A stretch of 14,603 bases of DNA from Phycisphaerales bacterium (GTDB lineage: Bacteria > Planctomycetota > Phycisphaerae > Phycisphaerales > UBA1924): NCBI GenBank assembly GCA_020054055.1, contig JAGVLZ010000091.1, positions 1 to 14,603 of the forward strand. Direction: 5' to 3'. Below the pieces are notes generated by a model. It did no database searches. It saw only the letters and a program-made list of their open reading frames with translations, and had not been told where the DNA came from. Made by a program: the position numbers and the translations under genes. Positions 5,802 to 12,414 of the stretch are shown in pieces. Every line of letters starts with the position of its first letter. Positions within the stretch are counted from its first letter, which is position 1.

Positions 5802-7319
5802 CTATCCCGCCATGCGGTCGAGGCCGTAGACCTTCATCTTTTTGTAGAGGGTGGTTCGGTTGATCTGGAGTTGGTCGGCGGTGGACTGGCGGTTCCAGTT
5901 GTTGGCCTTGAGGGCTTTGAGAAGGATTCGGCGTTCGGGGTCTTCGAGCGCCTTCTCGAGTGGCGTGGGCGTCCACGGGGCTGCGTCGAGGTCGACTGCG
6001 GCGGGGGGTTTGCCGAGGAGCGTCAGGAGTTCAGCGGGCATGGCGCCGCCGCCGTCGGATTGAACATGCGGCGGGAGGTCGATGAGATTGATGGTCGGCG
6101 TGCGCGAGAGGACGACGGCGCGCTCGATGATGTTGCGGAGTTCGCGGACATTGCCCGGGAAGGGGTAGCGTCGGATGGCGTCGAGGGCGTCGGGGGTGAT
6201 GCCGGTGACGGTTCTATCGTGCTCGATGGAGAGTTCCTCGATGAAGCGGAGGACGAGGGAGGGGATGTCGCTGGTTCGTTCGCGGAGCGCGGGGAGTTCG
6301 ATCTTGACAACGTTGATGCGGTAATAGAGGTCCTGTCGGAACTCGCCGTCGGCGACCATTTGTTCGAGGGATTGATTGCTCGCGAGGACGACGCGGACAT
6401 CGACTTCGATGGTTTCGGTGGCGCCGACGGGCTCGAAGCGTCGCTCCTGAAGGACGCGGAGGAGTTTCAACTGCATGGCGGGGGAGGCGGAGTTGATCTC
6501 GTCGATGAAGATGGTTCCGCCGTCGGAGGCGAGGAACCGTCCCTGCTTGTCGGCGTGCGCGCCGGTGAAGGCGCCCTTGACATGGCCGAAGAGTTCGGAT
6601 TCGAGGAGTGTTTCGGGGATGCTGCCGCAGTGGATCTCGACGAAGGGTCGGGCGAAGCGCGGGCTGAGTTGGTGGATGGCGTGGGCGACGAGCGACTTGC
6701 CGGTGCCGGATTCGCCGGTCATGAGGACGGTGGCCTTGCTCGGTGCGACGGCCTCGATGAGTTCGTAGGCCTTGAGCATGCGGTAGTCGGAGCCGACGAT
6801 GCTGCCGAGGCCGAAGCGCTTGTCGAGAGATTCGCGGAGGACTTTGTTCTCGGCGAGGAGGGCCTGCTGACGGAGGGCCTTGTTGATGGCGAGGCGGAGT
6901 TCGGAGTCCACGATGGGCTTGGCGAGGAAGTCGGAGGCGCCCGCGCGGATGGCTTCGATGGCGGACTCGATCGTGCCGTAGCCGGTGAGCATGATGGTGA
7001 CGACGTGCGGGAATCGCTCGGAGGTGAGCCGGAGGAGTTCGAGTCCGGACATGCCGGGCATGGCGACGTCGGAGAGGATGAGGTTGAAGGGTGTTGATTT
7101 TTTGGAGGCGCTGGCGGGCGCCCGCTCGGACTCTTCGAGCGCTTCGATGGCTTCGACGCCCCCGGCGCAGGAGGCGACGCTGTAGCCCTCGTTGACGAGG
7201 AACTCCACGAGCGACTCGGAGACGAATGGATCGTCGTCCACGACGAGGATGCGCGGTTTCGATTCCTCCGGGCCTCCCGGCGGATCGTGGTTCACAAATG
7301 ACGATTGCAGTTTGAGCAT
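5802..7319 (-). CDS. NtrC-family sigma54-dependent response regulator
   Basis: This 505-residue protein has the standard three parts. The receiver domain (about 23-145) shows the acidic pair D28/D29, the phospho-acceptor D84 in LSDVAMPGMSG, T112 and K134. The AAA+ activator domain (about 172-405) has Walker A GESGTGKS (202-209), the sigma54-contact loop GAFTGA (249-254) and Walker B IFIDE (270-274), all intact, so it should remodel sigma54 RNA polymerase. The C-terminal Fis-type helix-turn-helix (about 477-497, STADQLQINRTTLYKKM) binds enhancer sites. One oddity is a short Ser/Ala/Lys-rich insertion (64-77) inside the receiver before the strand leading to D84. It starts three bases after the stop of the histidine kinase gene, with weak GGGA about eight bases upstream of the ATG. 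The pair is therefore one two-component system; its target genes are not visible here. Confidence 0.96.
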   Translation of the reverse strand: MLKLQSSFVNHDPPGGPEESKPRILVVDDDPFVSESLVEFLVNEGYSVASCAGGVEAIEALEESERAPASASKKSTPFNLILSDVAMPGMSGLELLRLTSERFPHVVTIMLTGYGTIESAIEAIRAGASDFLAKPIVDSELRLAINKALRQQALLAENKVLRESLDKRFGLGSIVGSDYRMLKAYELIEAVAPSKATVLMTGESGTGKSLVAHAIHQLSPRFARPFVEIHCGSIPETLLESELFGHVKGAFTGAHADKQGRFLASDGGTIFIDEINSASPAMQLKLLRVLQERRFEPVGATETIEVDVRVVLASNQSLEQMVADGEFRQDLYYRINVVKIELPALRERTSDIPSLVLRFIEELSIEHDRTVTGITPDALDAIRRYPFPGNVRELRNIIERAVVLSRTPTINLIDLPPHVQSDGGGAMPAELLTLLGKPPAAVDLDAAPWTPTPLEKALEDPERRILLKALKANNWNRQSTADQLQINRTTLYKKMKVYGLDRMAG

Positions 7320-7322
7320 GGT

Positions 7323-8117
7323 TTATTCCCGGAAGGGGAGTGGGTGGGGGGCGGGGATCGGGTAACGGGCGCGGAGGATGGCGCCGGGGCGTTCCGGGTT
7401 GGAGAGCGAGCGCGGGAGGAGTTCGATGATGCCCCGGAGTTCGGTGATGACCTCTCCGGCGAGCGCGAGGCCGATGCCTGATGAGCCGGGCTTGGTGGAG
7501 TAGCCGAGTTCGAAGGCGCGCGGTGGGTCGGCGGGTGGGCCGACGCCGTTGTCGAGGACTTCGAGGAGGACGTGTCCGTCGTCGATGCGGGCGCAGACGT
7601 CGATGCGTCCGTTCTGGCCGATGGCTTCGATGGAGTTTCGGACGGCGTTCGAGACGACGGCGTAGACCTCGTCGGCGGGGACGGCGCGCGTGGTGGCGTC
7701 GAGTTCGAGGTTGATCTCGATGCCGCGGGAGCGTGCGCGGGCGGCGAGCACGTCCACCGCCGAGGTGATGGCGGAGGCGAGGGAGGAGGGCGGGGGTGGG
7801 TCGGCGCCGATGCCTGCGTCGCGGCGCGCGGGGAGGTAGGCGGATCGAACGAGCGCGGCGATGTGCGACATGGCGGCGTGGGCGCCTTCGAGGTGGCGGA
7901 GGGCGTGCGCGGGGTCGGCGTGATGCTGCTGCGCCTCGACGATCGAGTGACGGGCCAGGTCGATGAGTCGGAGCGAGCCGTCGACCAGGTTTGCGAGTTC
8001 GTGGATGAGGACCTGCGCGCGGCGGATGGTCTCCTCGCTCGCCTTCGCGGGGTCGTGTGGCGTTGAGTGAACAACGACGGGGTGTTTTCGTGTTGAGTCT
8101 GGGGTGTGTTCGGCCAC
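7323..8117 (-). CDS. Soluble sensor histidine kinase, partner of the NtrC-type regulator
   Basis: A 264-residue kinase starting at GTG 8115-8117, chosen because GAGGAA sits six bases upstream; the frame also allows a GTG at 8153 without a ribosome binding site. There is no signal peptide or membrane segment, so the protein is cytoplasmic. About 45 residues of polar N-terminus precede the phosphorylation helix, where LIHELANLVDG supplies the likely phospho-accepting His (residue 39). The HATPase domain follows from about residue 110, with N-box SNAVRNSIEAI, G1 box DNGVGPP and G2 box SGIGLALA, all intact. It lacks PAS, GAF or other sensory domains, so the signal must come from a partner or the short N-terminus. 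It is three bases upstream of the response regulator gene, which makes the pairing very likely. It is shorter than most kinases. Confidence 0.88.
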   Translation of the reverse strand: MAEHTPDSTRKHPVVVHSTPHDPAKASEETIRRAQVLIHELANLVDGSLRLIDLARHSIVEAQQHHADPAHALRHLEGAHAAMSHIAALVRSAYLPARRDAGIGADPPPPSSLASAITSAVDVLAARARSRGIEINLELDATTRAVPADEVYAVVSNAVRNSIEAIGQNGRIDVCARIDDGHVLLEVLDNGVGPPADPPRAFELGYSTKPGSSGIGLALAGEVITELRGIIELLPRSLSNPERPGAILRARYPIPAPHPLPFRE

Positions 8118-8274
8118 GGTCGTTCCTCGCACCCCCTGTTTCGACGGGTTCACGGCGCGACTTCAGCGCGATGTTGCGGGGAATCGACGGTTTTTTCGGG
8201 CGTGCATGGGTGGCGGTGATGCGGCGGAACAGCGCCACGGATCGGGGGTGATGTGCGGAGAACAACCGAGTCCG

Positions 8275-8302
8275 ATAATGGGTGTGGCTCGGTGCGAGTC
8301 AA
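8275..8302 (-). promoter_or_regulatory. Candidate promoter for the kinase-regulator operon
   Basis: On the minus strand this is TTGACT, a 16-bp spacer and CATTAT. The -35 matches five of six bases and the -10 four of six. Predicted start is near 8268, leaving a leader of about 150 nt before the kinase GTG at 8117. It lies just downstream, in the direction of transcription, of the tandem 84-bp repeat. Confidence 0.4.
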
Positions 8303-8352
8303 TCGGATCGAAGACCCGCCATGGTGTGTGCCGCCCCACGTTGAGGCGTGCC

Positions 8353-8544
8353 TTCCAGCCCTTCGGGCTGGGAGGCATGGCCATCCGTGGGCGGCGCTCG
8401 CCCCCGGAATGACTCGCTTTGCCCACGGCTACTGTCTTTCAGCCCTTTGGGCTGGGAGGCATGGCCATCCGTGGGCGGCGCTCTCGCCCGGAATGACTCG
8501 CTTTGCCCACGGCTACTGTCTTTCAGCCCTTTGGGCTGGAAGGC
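8353..8544. repeat. Tandem 84-bp structured repeat, two full copies plus a partial third
   Basis: Copies begin near 8353, 8437 and 8521, spaced exactly 84 bp. Each opens with a hairpin, CAGCCC-TTC/TTT-GGGCTG (first copy 8356-8370). Each full copy also has an 8-bp inverted repeat CCGTGGGC...GCCCACGG (8385-8392 with 8421-8428; 8469-8476 with 8505-8512). A smaller stem, GGGCG/CGCCC (8389-8393 with 8399-8403 in copy one), competes with it. Copies one and two differ by only a few bases. The third stops after its first hairpin at about 8544. It lies in the 475-bp gene-free interval between the ABC ATPase and histidine kinase genes; the rest of that interval holds only the candidate operon promoter and leader. 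Confidence 0.85.
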
Positions 8545-8592
8545 ACATATTTTTGTGGTCGCATCAATCCCTCCATTGCTTGCTTTCGTCGT

Positions 8593-9567
8593 CTACTGCA
8601 CCAACCCCTTCGTCAAGCGCATGAAAGCGGTTTCGAGGTTGACTTTTTCCTCGCTGAACTGGGTGATGCGGAAGCCGGCGTTGACGAGTCGGCTTGGGAT
8701 GTCGCTGACGGTGTGGAGGGCGGATTCCTCGAAGGCGACGTGGATGACGCGGCGTTGGACCGAGCCGTTGAGTTGGGTTGGCGCGTCTTCTTCGACGATG
8801 GCGACGCGTTTGACGCCCGGGGTCTGGTGCAGGAGTTTCGCGGCGTCTTCGCAGCGTTCGGCGACGGCGATGTGGATGAGGTGCTCGAGTTTGGCGCGGG
8901 CCATGATCTCCTTGACGGTGCCCGCGAAGAGGAGGGTGCCGCGCTCGATGATGCCCACGACGTTGCAGAGTTCGGCGAGTTCGTGAAGGATGTGGCTGGA
9001 GATGAGGATGGTTTTGCCCATGCGTTTGAGTTCTTTGAGAAGTTCGCGCATCTCGATTCGTGCGCGCGGGTCGAGGCCGCTGGCGGGCTCGTCCATGAGG
9101 AGGACCTTCGGATCGTGCAGGAGGACGCGTGCGACGGAGAGGCGCTGCTGCATTCCTCGCGAGAGCGAGTTGACCTCCGCGTTCGATTTGTAGGCGAGTT
9201 CGGTGAGTTCGAGGACGTCCTGGACGACTTGGCGGCGTTGCGAGCCGTGGATGTTGTAGGCGGAGGCGAAGAACTCGAGGTACTCGGAGACGACCATGTC
9301 TTCGTAGGCGCCCATGAAGTCGGGGACGTATCCGATGACGGGTCTGATGAGCCGGTTCTCGAAGCCGATGGTTTTTCCGTCGACGAGGGCCTGGCCTCGG
9401 GTGGGCTTGAGGAGGGTGGCGAGGATTTTGATGGTGGTGGTTTTGCCGGCGCCGTTGGGGCCGATGAAGCCGAAGCAGTCCCCCTCGTTGATGGTGAGGT
9501 TGAGGTTGTTGAGTGCGACGAGTTCGCCGTACTCTTTGCACAGATTGATCGTTTCGATCATGGGCAT
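8593..9567 (-). CDS. ABC transporter ATP-binding protein (ABC-2 type)
   Basis: A 324-residue ABC ATPase of the ABC-2 export or gliding-type class. It carries Walker A GPNGAGKT (36-43), signature LSRGMQQR (135-142), Walker B VLLMDEP (E160 catalytic) and the H-loop SSH (H192). At the Q-loop the motif is YVPDFMGAYEDM with Asp (83) instead of Gln; I believe this substitution also occurs in other ABC-2 ATPases. Residues 225-324 form an extra C-terminal domain of the kind that regulates ABC-2 exporters. No permease gene is adjacent: the upstream neighbour, 56 bp away on the same strand, is the 831-residue two-TM protein, which is the best candidate partner. The ATG at 9567 or the one at 9561 could start it; neither has a Shine-Dalgarno site, and the spacer is filled by a GGTTC-rich tract. 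Confidence 0.94.
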   Translation of the reverse strand: MPMIETINLCKEYGELVALNNLNLTINEGDCFGFIGPNGAGKTTTIKILATLLKPTRGQALVDGKTIGFENRLIRPVIGYVPDFMGAYEDMVVSEYLEFFASAYNIHGSQRRQVVQDVLELTELAYKSNAEVNSLSRGMQQRLSVARVLLHDPKVLLMDEPASGLDPRARIEMRELLKELKRMGKTILISSHILHELAELCNVVGIIERGTLLFAGTVKEIMARAKLEHLIHIAVAERCEDAAKLLHQTPGVKRVAIVEEDAPTQLNGSVQRRVIHVAFEESALHTVSDIPSRLVNAGFRITQFSEEKVNLETAFMRLTKGLVQ

Positions 9568-9574
9568 GGGGGCG

Positions 9575-9612
9575 GGGTCCGGGGTTCAGGGTTCGGGGTT
9601 CAGGGGCTCGGG
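9575..9612. repeat. GGTTC-rich low-complexity tract
   Basis: The words GGGGTTCAGGG and TTCGGGGTTCAGGGG are repeated with small variations between the stop of the 831-residue protein gene and the ATG of the ABC ATPase gene. It occupies the place where a ribosome binding site would lie. The tract at 698-750 is its counterpart in the opposite orientation. Confidence 0.55.
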
Positions 9613-9623
9613 ACTTCCGACTC

Positions 9624-12119
9624 CTAATTTCCTGATTCACTTCTCCCTTGTTTCATGTTTGTCTTTGTGCTCTCTGTGTCTCTGTAGCGAATGACTTCGC
9701 TGGATGACGAGGGCGGTAAGACGGTTGGGGCTCCCGGTCCGCCTCCGAAGATGAGCGGGGCGGGCGGGAGAGGATAGATCCATCGGACGATGGTGCGCCC
9801 GGAGGAGGGTCGGGCGTTGCCGTCGAGCGGATTGGCGTCAACGGCCATGGGGACGGGGTTGGGCATGTCGGAGACGGTGCCGATGATGATGAGGCACGGC
9901 TGGGTGAACCACTCGGCGAGGTCGAGGGTGTGGACCATTCGGCGGTGGAGGCTCGCCTTGACGGCGGTGGTGCCGAGGGGGGCGCGGTCCATGGCGGGCT
10001 GTTCGAGGACGCCGAAGAAGGCCATGGCATCGTCGAGGTCGTCGTCCTTGACGCTGGCGGGGAGGGTCTGGTTGATGAAGGAGAGTTCTGGGACGAGGTC
10101 GCTGAAACGTTTGAGCGCGCTGGCCTGCGGCCCGGGCTGGAACTTAGCGAGGTCGAGTGGGACGCCGGGTTCCCAGGTTGGCTCGGCCCATGCGTAGACG
10201 CGGCCGACGACTGGGGGCGACATCATGGTTGTGCGGCCGACGGAGCCCTCGGCGACTTGGCCTACGACGAGGTAGATGCGCGGTGCTTCGAGGGCGGCGG
10301 GGAGGTCGTGGCGGAGCGTGCCGACGAATCGGCCGGTGGAGTCGATTCTCGGCGCGTCATCGGTGGTGACGGGGCGCGGCATCGACCATCGTGGGCCGCC
10401 GAGCCAGTCTCCCTGGAAGGTTTTGATGGTCGAGCGCGCGGGGACGAGCAGGTCGGTCATGTTGCGGACGTCGGCGGTGTAGGGGCGCGAGTCGGGGAAT
10501 GCGGCGATGGAGAGCGCGGCGGGGTCGGAGAGGGGGGTGAGCGCCTGGTTCCATTTTTCATCGGTGCCCTCTTGACCAAGTGAGACGCGCTGGTCGCCGT
10601 AGGTGGGGAGGAGGACGCTGACAAAGGTTCTCGCGCGGGAGACGGGCTGGCCGAAGACGTGGTCGAGGATGGTGAAGTGCCAGGCTTCCTCGCGCTTCGG
10701 TCGAAGGGATTGTGCGCCGGCCCAGGCGATGGCGGTGAAGATTCCGGCGAGGGTGACGAAGGCGACCCATGCGTGGCGTTCGAGCGATCGAGCGCGGAGG
10801 ACGTAAAAACTGAGGGGTCCGGCGGAGAGGGCGTAGACGATGAAGACGACAAGGGCGAGCAGGACGCCGACGCCCGCTTCGCGGCTCTGCGAGATGGCGG
10901 CGGGGATGCGTTCGTCGCACCATGCGTCCGGGGCGGCGCGGCCGATGATCCCCTTCGACATGGCGGCTTCGATCTCTGCCTGCGTGGGTGTTGCAGCGCG
11001 GCGGCCGAGGATGCGCGACCAGAATGCGTCGGCGCGGAGCCAGGCGGCCTGGGTGAGGCGTCGGTTGGTGAGGTCGAGTCCGATGAGCGTGACCATTCCC
11101 GTGCCGACGAGTCTGCGAACCGCGATGATGCCGTGGGGTCCGGTGAGGAGGGGGGTTGCGTCGGCGACGGATGTATCGGGCTGGATGGTGAAGCGGTGGA
11201 GGGGGGCTTTGGCCGAGCCGGTGGCGTCGGGATTGCCGGAGAGGAGGGTGCGGTAGGGCGCGTAATCCACTTCAGCAAGGCGATCGACCTTGCAGGTCGG
11301 CAGGAGGTCGGCGAGGGGATTGGAGGGGCTGGTCCACGAGGCGCCGACCCCTGGGAGGGCGATGACGAGGTGGCCACCGCGGTTGACCCATTCTCGGATG
11401 GCGCTGGCGCGTTCCTCGCCGAGCGATGACGGTTCGCCGTTGGACCAGAGGATGGTTTCGGCGGCGGCGAGGCCGGTCCACTGGTCGGGCAGGTTCTCGG
11501 TCGAGAGGCCCGCGACGACTTGCAAGACTTCGTGGGCTGCGGCGGGTGTGTCGCGGTCGCGGAGGGTCTGCGAGTATTGATCGAGCGCGAGCGCCTGGGC
11601 GCCGATGACATAGGCGATGGCGTGCTGGGTCGGGACGACGGTGGCGGCGGCGATGGGCTTCCAGGAGAGTTGTCGGCCGATGGTGATGCTTCCATCGTCG
11701 GCGGGCGCGGCCTCGGCGATGCTGACGCGGAGGATCGAGCCTTGGGTCAGGTCCCAGGGGGTGCGGCAATAGAGCCACGTTCCGAGTTCCTGCCCCGGGT
11801 TGAGGGTGACGATGCGGGAGTGGAGGGCGGTGTCGCCGTCGCTGTCGTCGAGGTGGATTCGGACGGCGATGGTGCGCGGCTGGTCGGCGGTGTCCTTGAG
11901 GGCGAGTCGGATGCCCACCCAATCGCCCGGGCGGGCGACGTTCCCGAGGCCGAAGGTCTCGACGCGGATGCCGACTTCACCCGGGGCGAGTTCGGGAGTC
12001 TGGATGGTTGGAGGTTGATTCGATTCAGTCTGTGCGCGAGCGGGAGGTGTGAGGGTGCAAAGAGCGATCGAGGCCGCCACCATCGCCTGAATCGCCCGCA
12101 GAATCGTGCGTTTGCTCAC
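9624..12119 (-). CDS. Large exported two-TM membrane protein of unknown function, ABC-ATPase linked
   Basis: An 831-residue protein starting at GTG 12117-12119. Residues 1-29 are a signal peptide ending ARA-Q. Residues 45-140 look like a beta-sandwich (GIRVETFG, DWVGIRLAL, TIAVRIHL). Residues 165-350 resemble a class I glutamine-amidotransferase-like fold without a clear catalytic triad, including ILWSNGEPSSLGEERASAI, WVNRGGHLVIALPG and GMVTLIGLDL. Two membrane spans follow (about 416-440 and 449-470), then a second large domain (480-800) of beta-rich character. If the signal peptide is cleaved, both large domains should be periplasmic. The frame is open much farther upstream, across the antisense of the peptidase gene, but that part is Arg/Pro/Ser-rich and rejected. 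It precedes the ABC ATPase gene by 56 bp, so a joint envelope function is likely. The name of the family is not known to me. Confidence 0.85.
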   Translation of the reverse strand: MSKRTILRAIQAMVAASIALCTLTPPARAQTESNQPPTIQTPELAPGEVGIRVETFGLGNVARPGDWVGIRLALKDTADQPRTIAVRIHLDDSDGDTALHSRIVTLNPGQELGTWLYCRTPWDLTQGSILRVSIAEAAPADDGSITIGRQLSWKPIAAATVVPTQHAIAYVIGAQALALDQYSQTLRDRDTPAAAHEVLQVVAGLSTENLPDQWTGLAAAETILWSNGEPSSLGEERASAIREWVNRGGHLVIALPGVGASWTSPSNPLADLLPTCKVDRLAEVDYAPYRTLLSGNPDATGSAKAPLHRFTIQPDTSVADATPLLTGPHGIIAVRRLVGTGMVTLIGLDLTNRRLTQAAWLRADAFWSRILGRRAATPTQAEIEAAMSKGIIGRAAPDAWCDERIPAAISQSREAGVGVLLALVVFIVYALSAGPLSFYVLRARSLERHAWVAFVTLAGIFTAIAWAGAQSLRPKREEAWHFTILDHVFGQPVSRARTFVSVLLPTYGDQRVSLGQEGTDEKWNQALTPLSDPAALSIAAFPDSRPYTADVRNMTDLLVPARSTIKTFQGDWLGGPRWSMPRPVTTDDAPRIDSTGRFVGTLRHDLPAALEAPRIYLVVGQVAEGSVGRTTMMSPPVVGRVYAWAEPTWEPGVPLDLAKFQPGPQASALKRFSDLVPELSFINQTLPASVKDDDLDDAMAFFGVLEQPAMDRAPLGTTAVKASLHRRMVHTLDLAEWFTQPCLIIIGTVSDMPNPVPMAVDANPLDGNARPSSGRTIVRWIYPLPPAPLIFGGGPGAPTVLPPSSSSEVIRYRDTESTKTNMKQGRSESGN

Positions 12120-12126
12120 GGAGAGG

Positions 12127-12134
12127 AGTATATC
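12127..12134. promoter_or_regulatory. Shared, near-symmetric -10 region of a divergent gene pair
   Basis: The AT-rich box AGTATATC gives TATACT on the minus strand, seven bases before the GTG of the 831-residue protein gene, and TATATC (12129-12134) on the plus strand, about 39 bp before the ATG of the 78-residue protein. It is the only AT-rich spot in the 54-bp spacer. Minus transcripts would be leaderless, plus transcripts would have a leader of roughly 30 nt. No good -35 is visible on either side. Confidence 0.4.
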
Positions 12135-12173
12135 GGGCTCAACCCGCTGGGCGGTCGGGCCGATGCGGAGGGC

Positions 12174-12410
12174 ATGAGCGACCCGGTCACGGCCACGTTG
12201 GTGACGCTTTCGATCGCTGGGATCACGTTGGTGTGCGTGCTCGATGCGCTGTCGTCGACGCTGCTGCGCGAGATCGCGTTGATCGACCTTAAGCGCGAGA
12301 CGGCGCGCTTGCAGGCGGAGCACGATCGGCGTTTGGCGGAGTTGCGTCGCGGTCGGCTGGAGGTGGGTGAGTTCGAGTTGCTTCCCGATGATCATGCCAA
12401 GGCGGCGTGA
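12174..12410 (+). CDS. Small membrane protein with cytoplasmic coiled coil, unknown function
   Basis: A 78-residue protein. Residues 5-31 form one hydrophobic membrane span (TLVTLSIAGITLVCVLDAL). Residues 32-66 form a charged amphipathic helix, probably a coiled coil (LKRETARLQAEHDRRLAEL). The tail is acidic (GEFELLPDDHAKAA). It has no cleavable signal, so it should be an anchored inner-membrane protein with its helix on one face. The ATG at 12174 is preceded by GGAGG only two bases away, a short spacing. Transcription is divergent from the 831-residue membrane protein gene and convergent with the peptidase gene, whose stop is four bases beyond this stop. Its composition and hydrophobic/charged layout make it a believable gene despite its size. 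I do not recognise a family. Confidence 0.75.
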   Translation: MSDPVTATLVTLSIAGITLVCVLDALSSTLLREIALIDLKRETARLQAEHDRRLAELRRGRLEVGEFELLPDDHAKAA

Positions 12411-12414
12411 GCGG

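Noticed and set aside
5778..7097. 439-codon plus-strand open frame opposite the response regulator
   Set aside because: Composition is Gly/Asp/Glu/Val-rich, as expected from the antisense of GC-rich codons; the minus-strand NtrC-type regulator has every family motif.
8163..8426. Small proteins read through the 84-bp repeat
   Set aside because: Frames exist on both strands but reflect the repeat itself; no ribosome binding sites and no sensible composition.
8353..8544. CRISPR array
   Set aside because: The unit is 84 bp with no distinct spacers, only 2.3 copies, and there are no cas genes.
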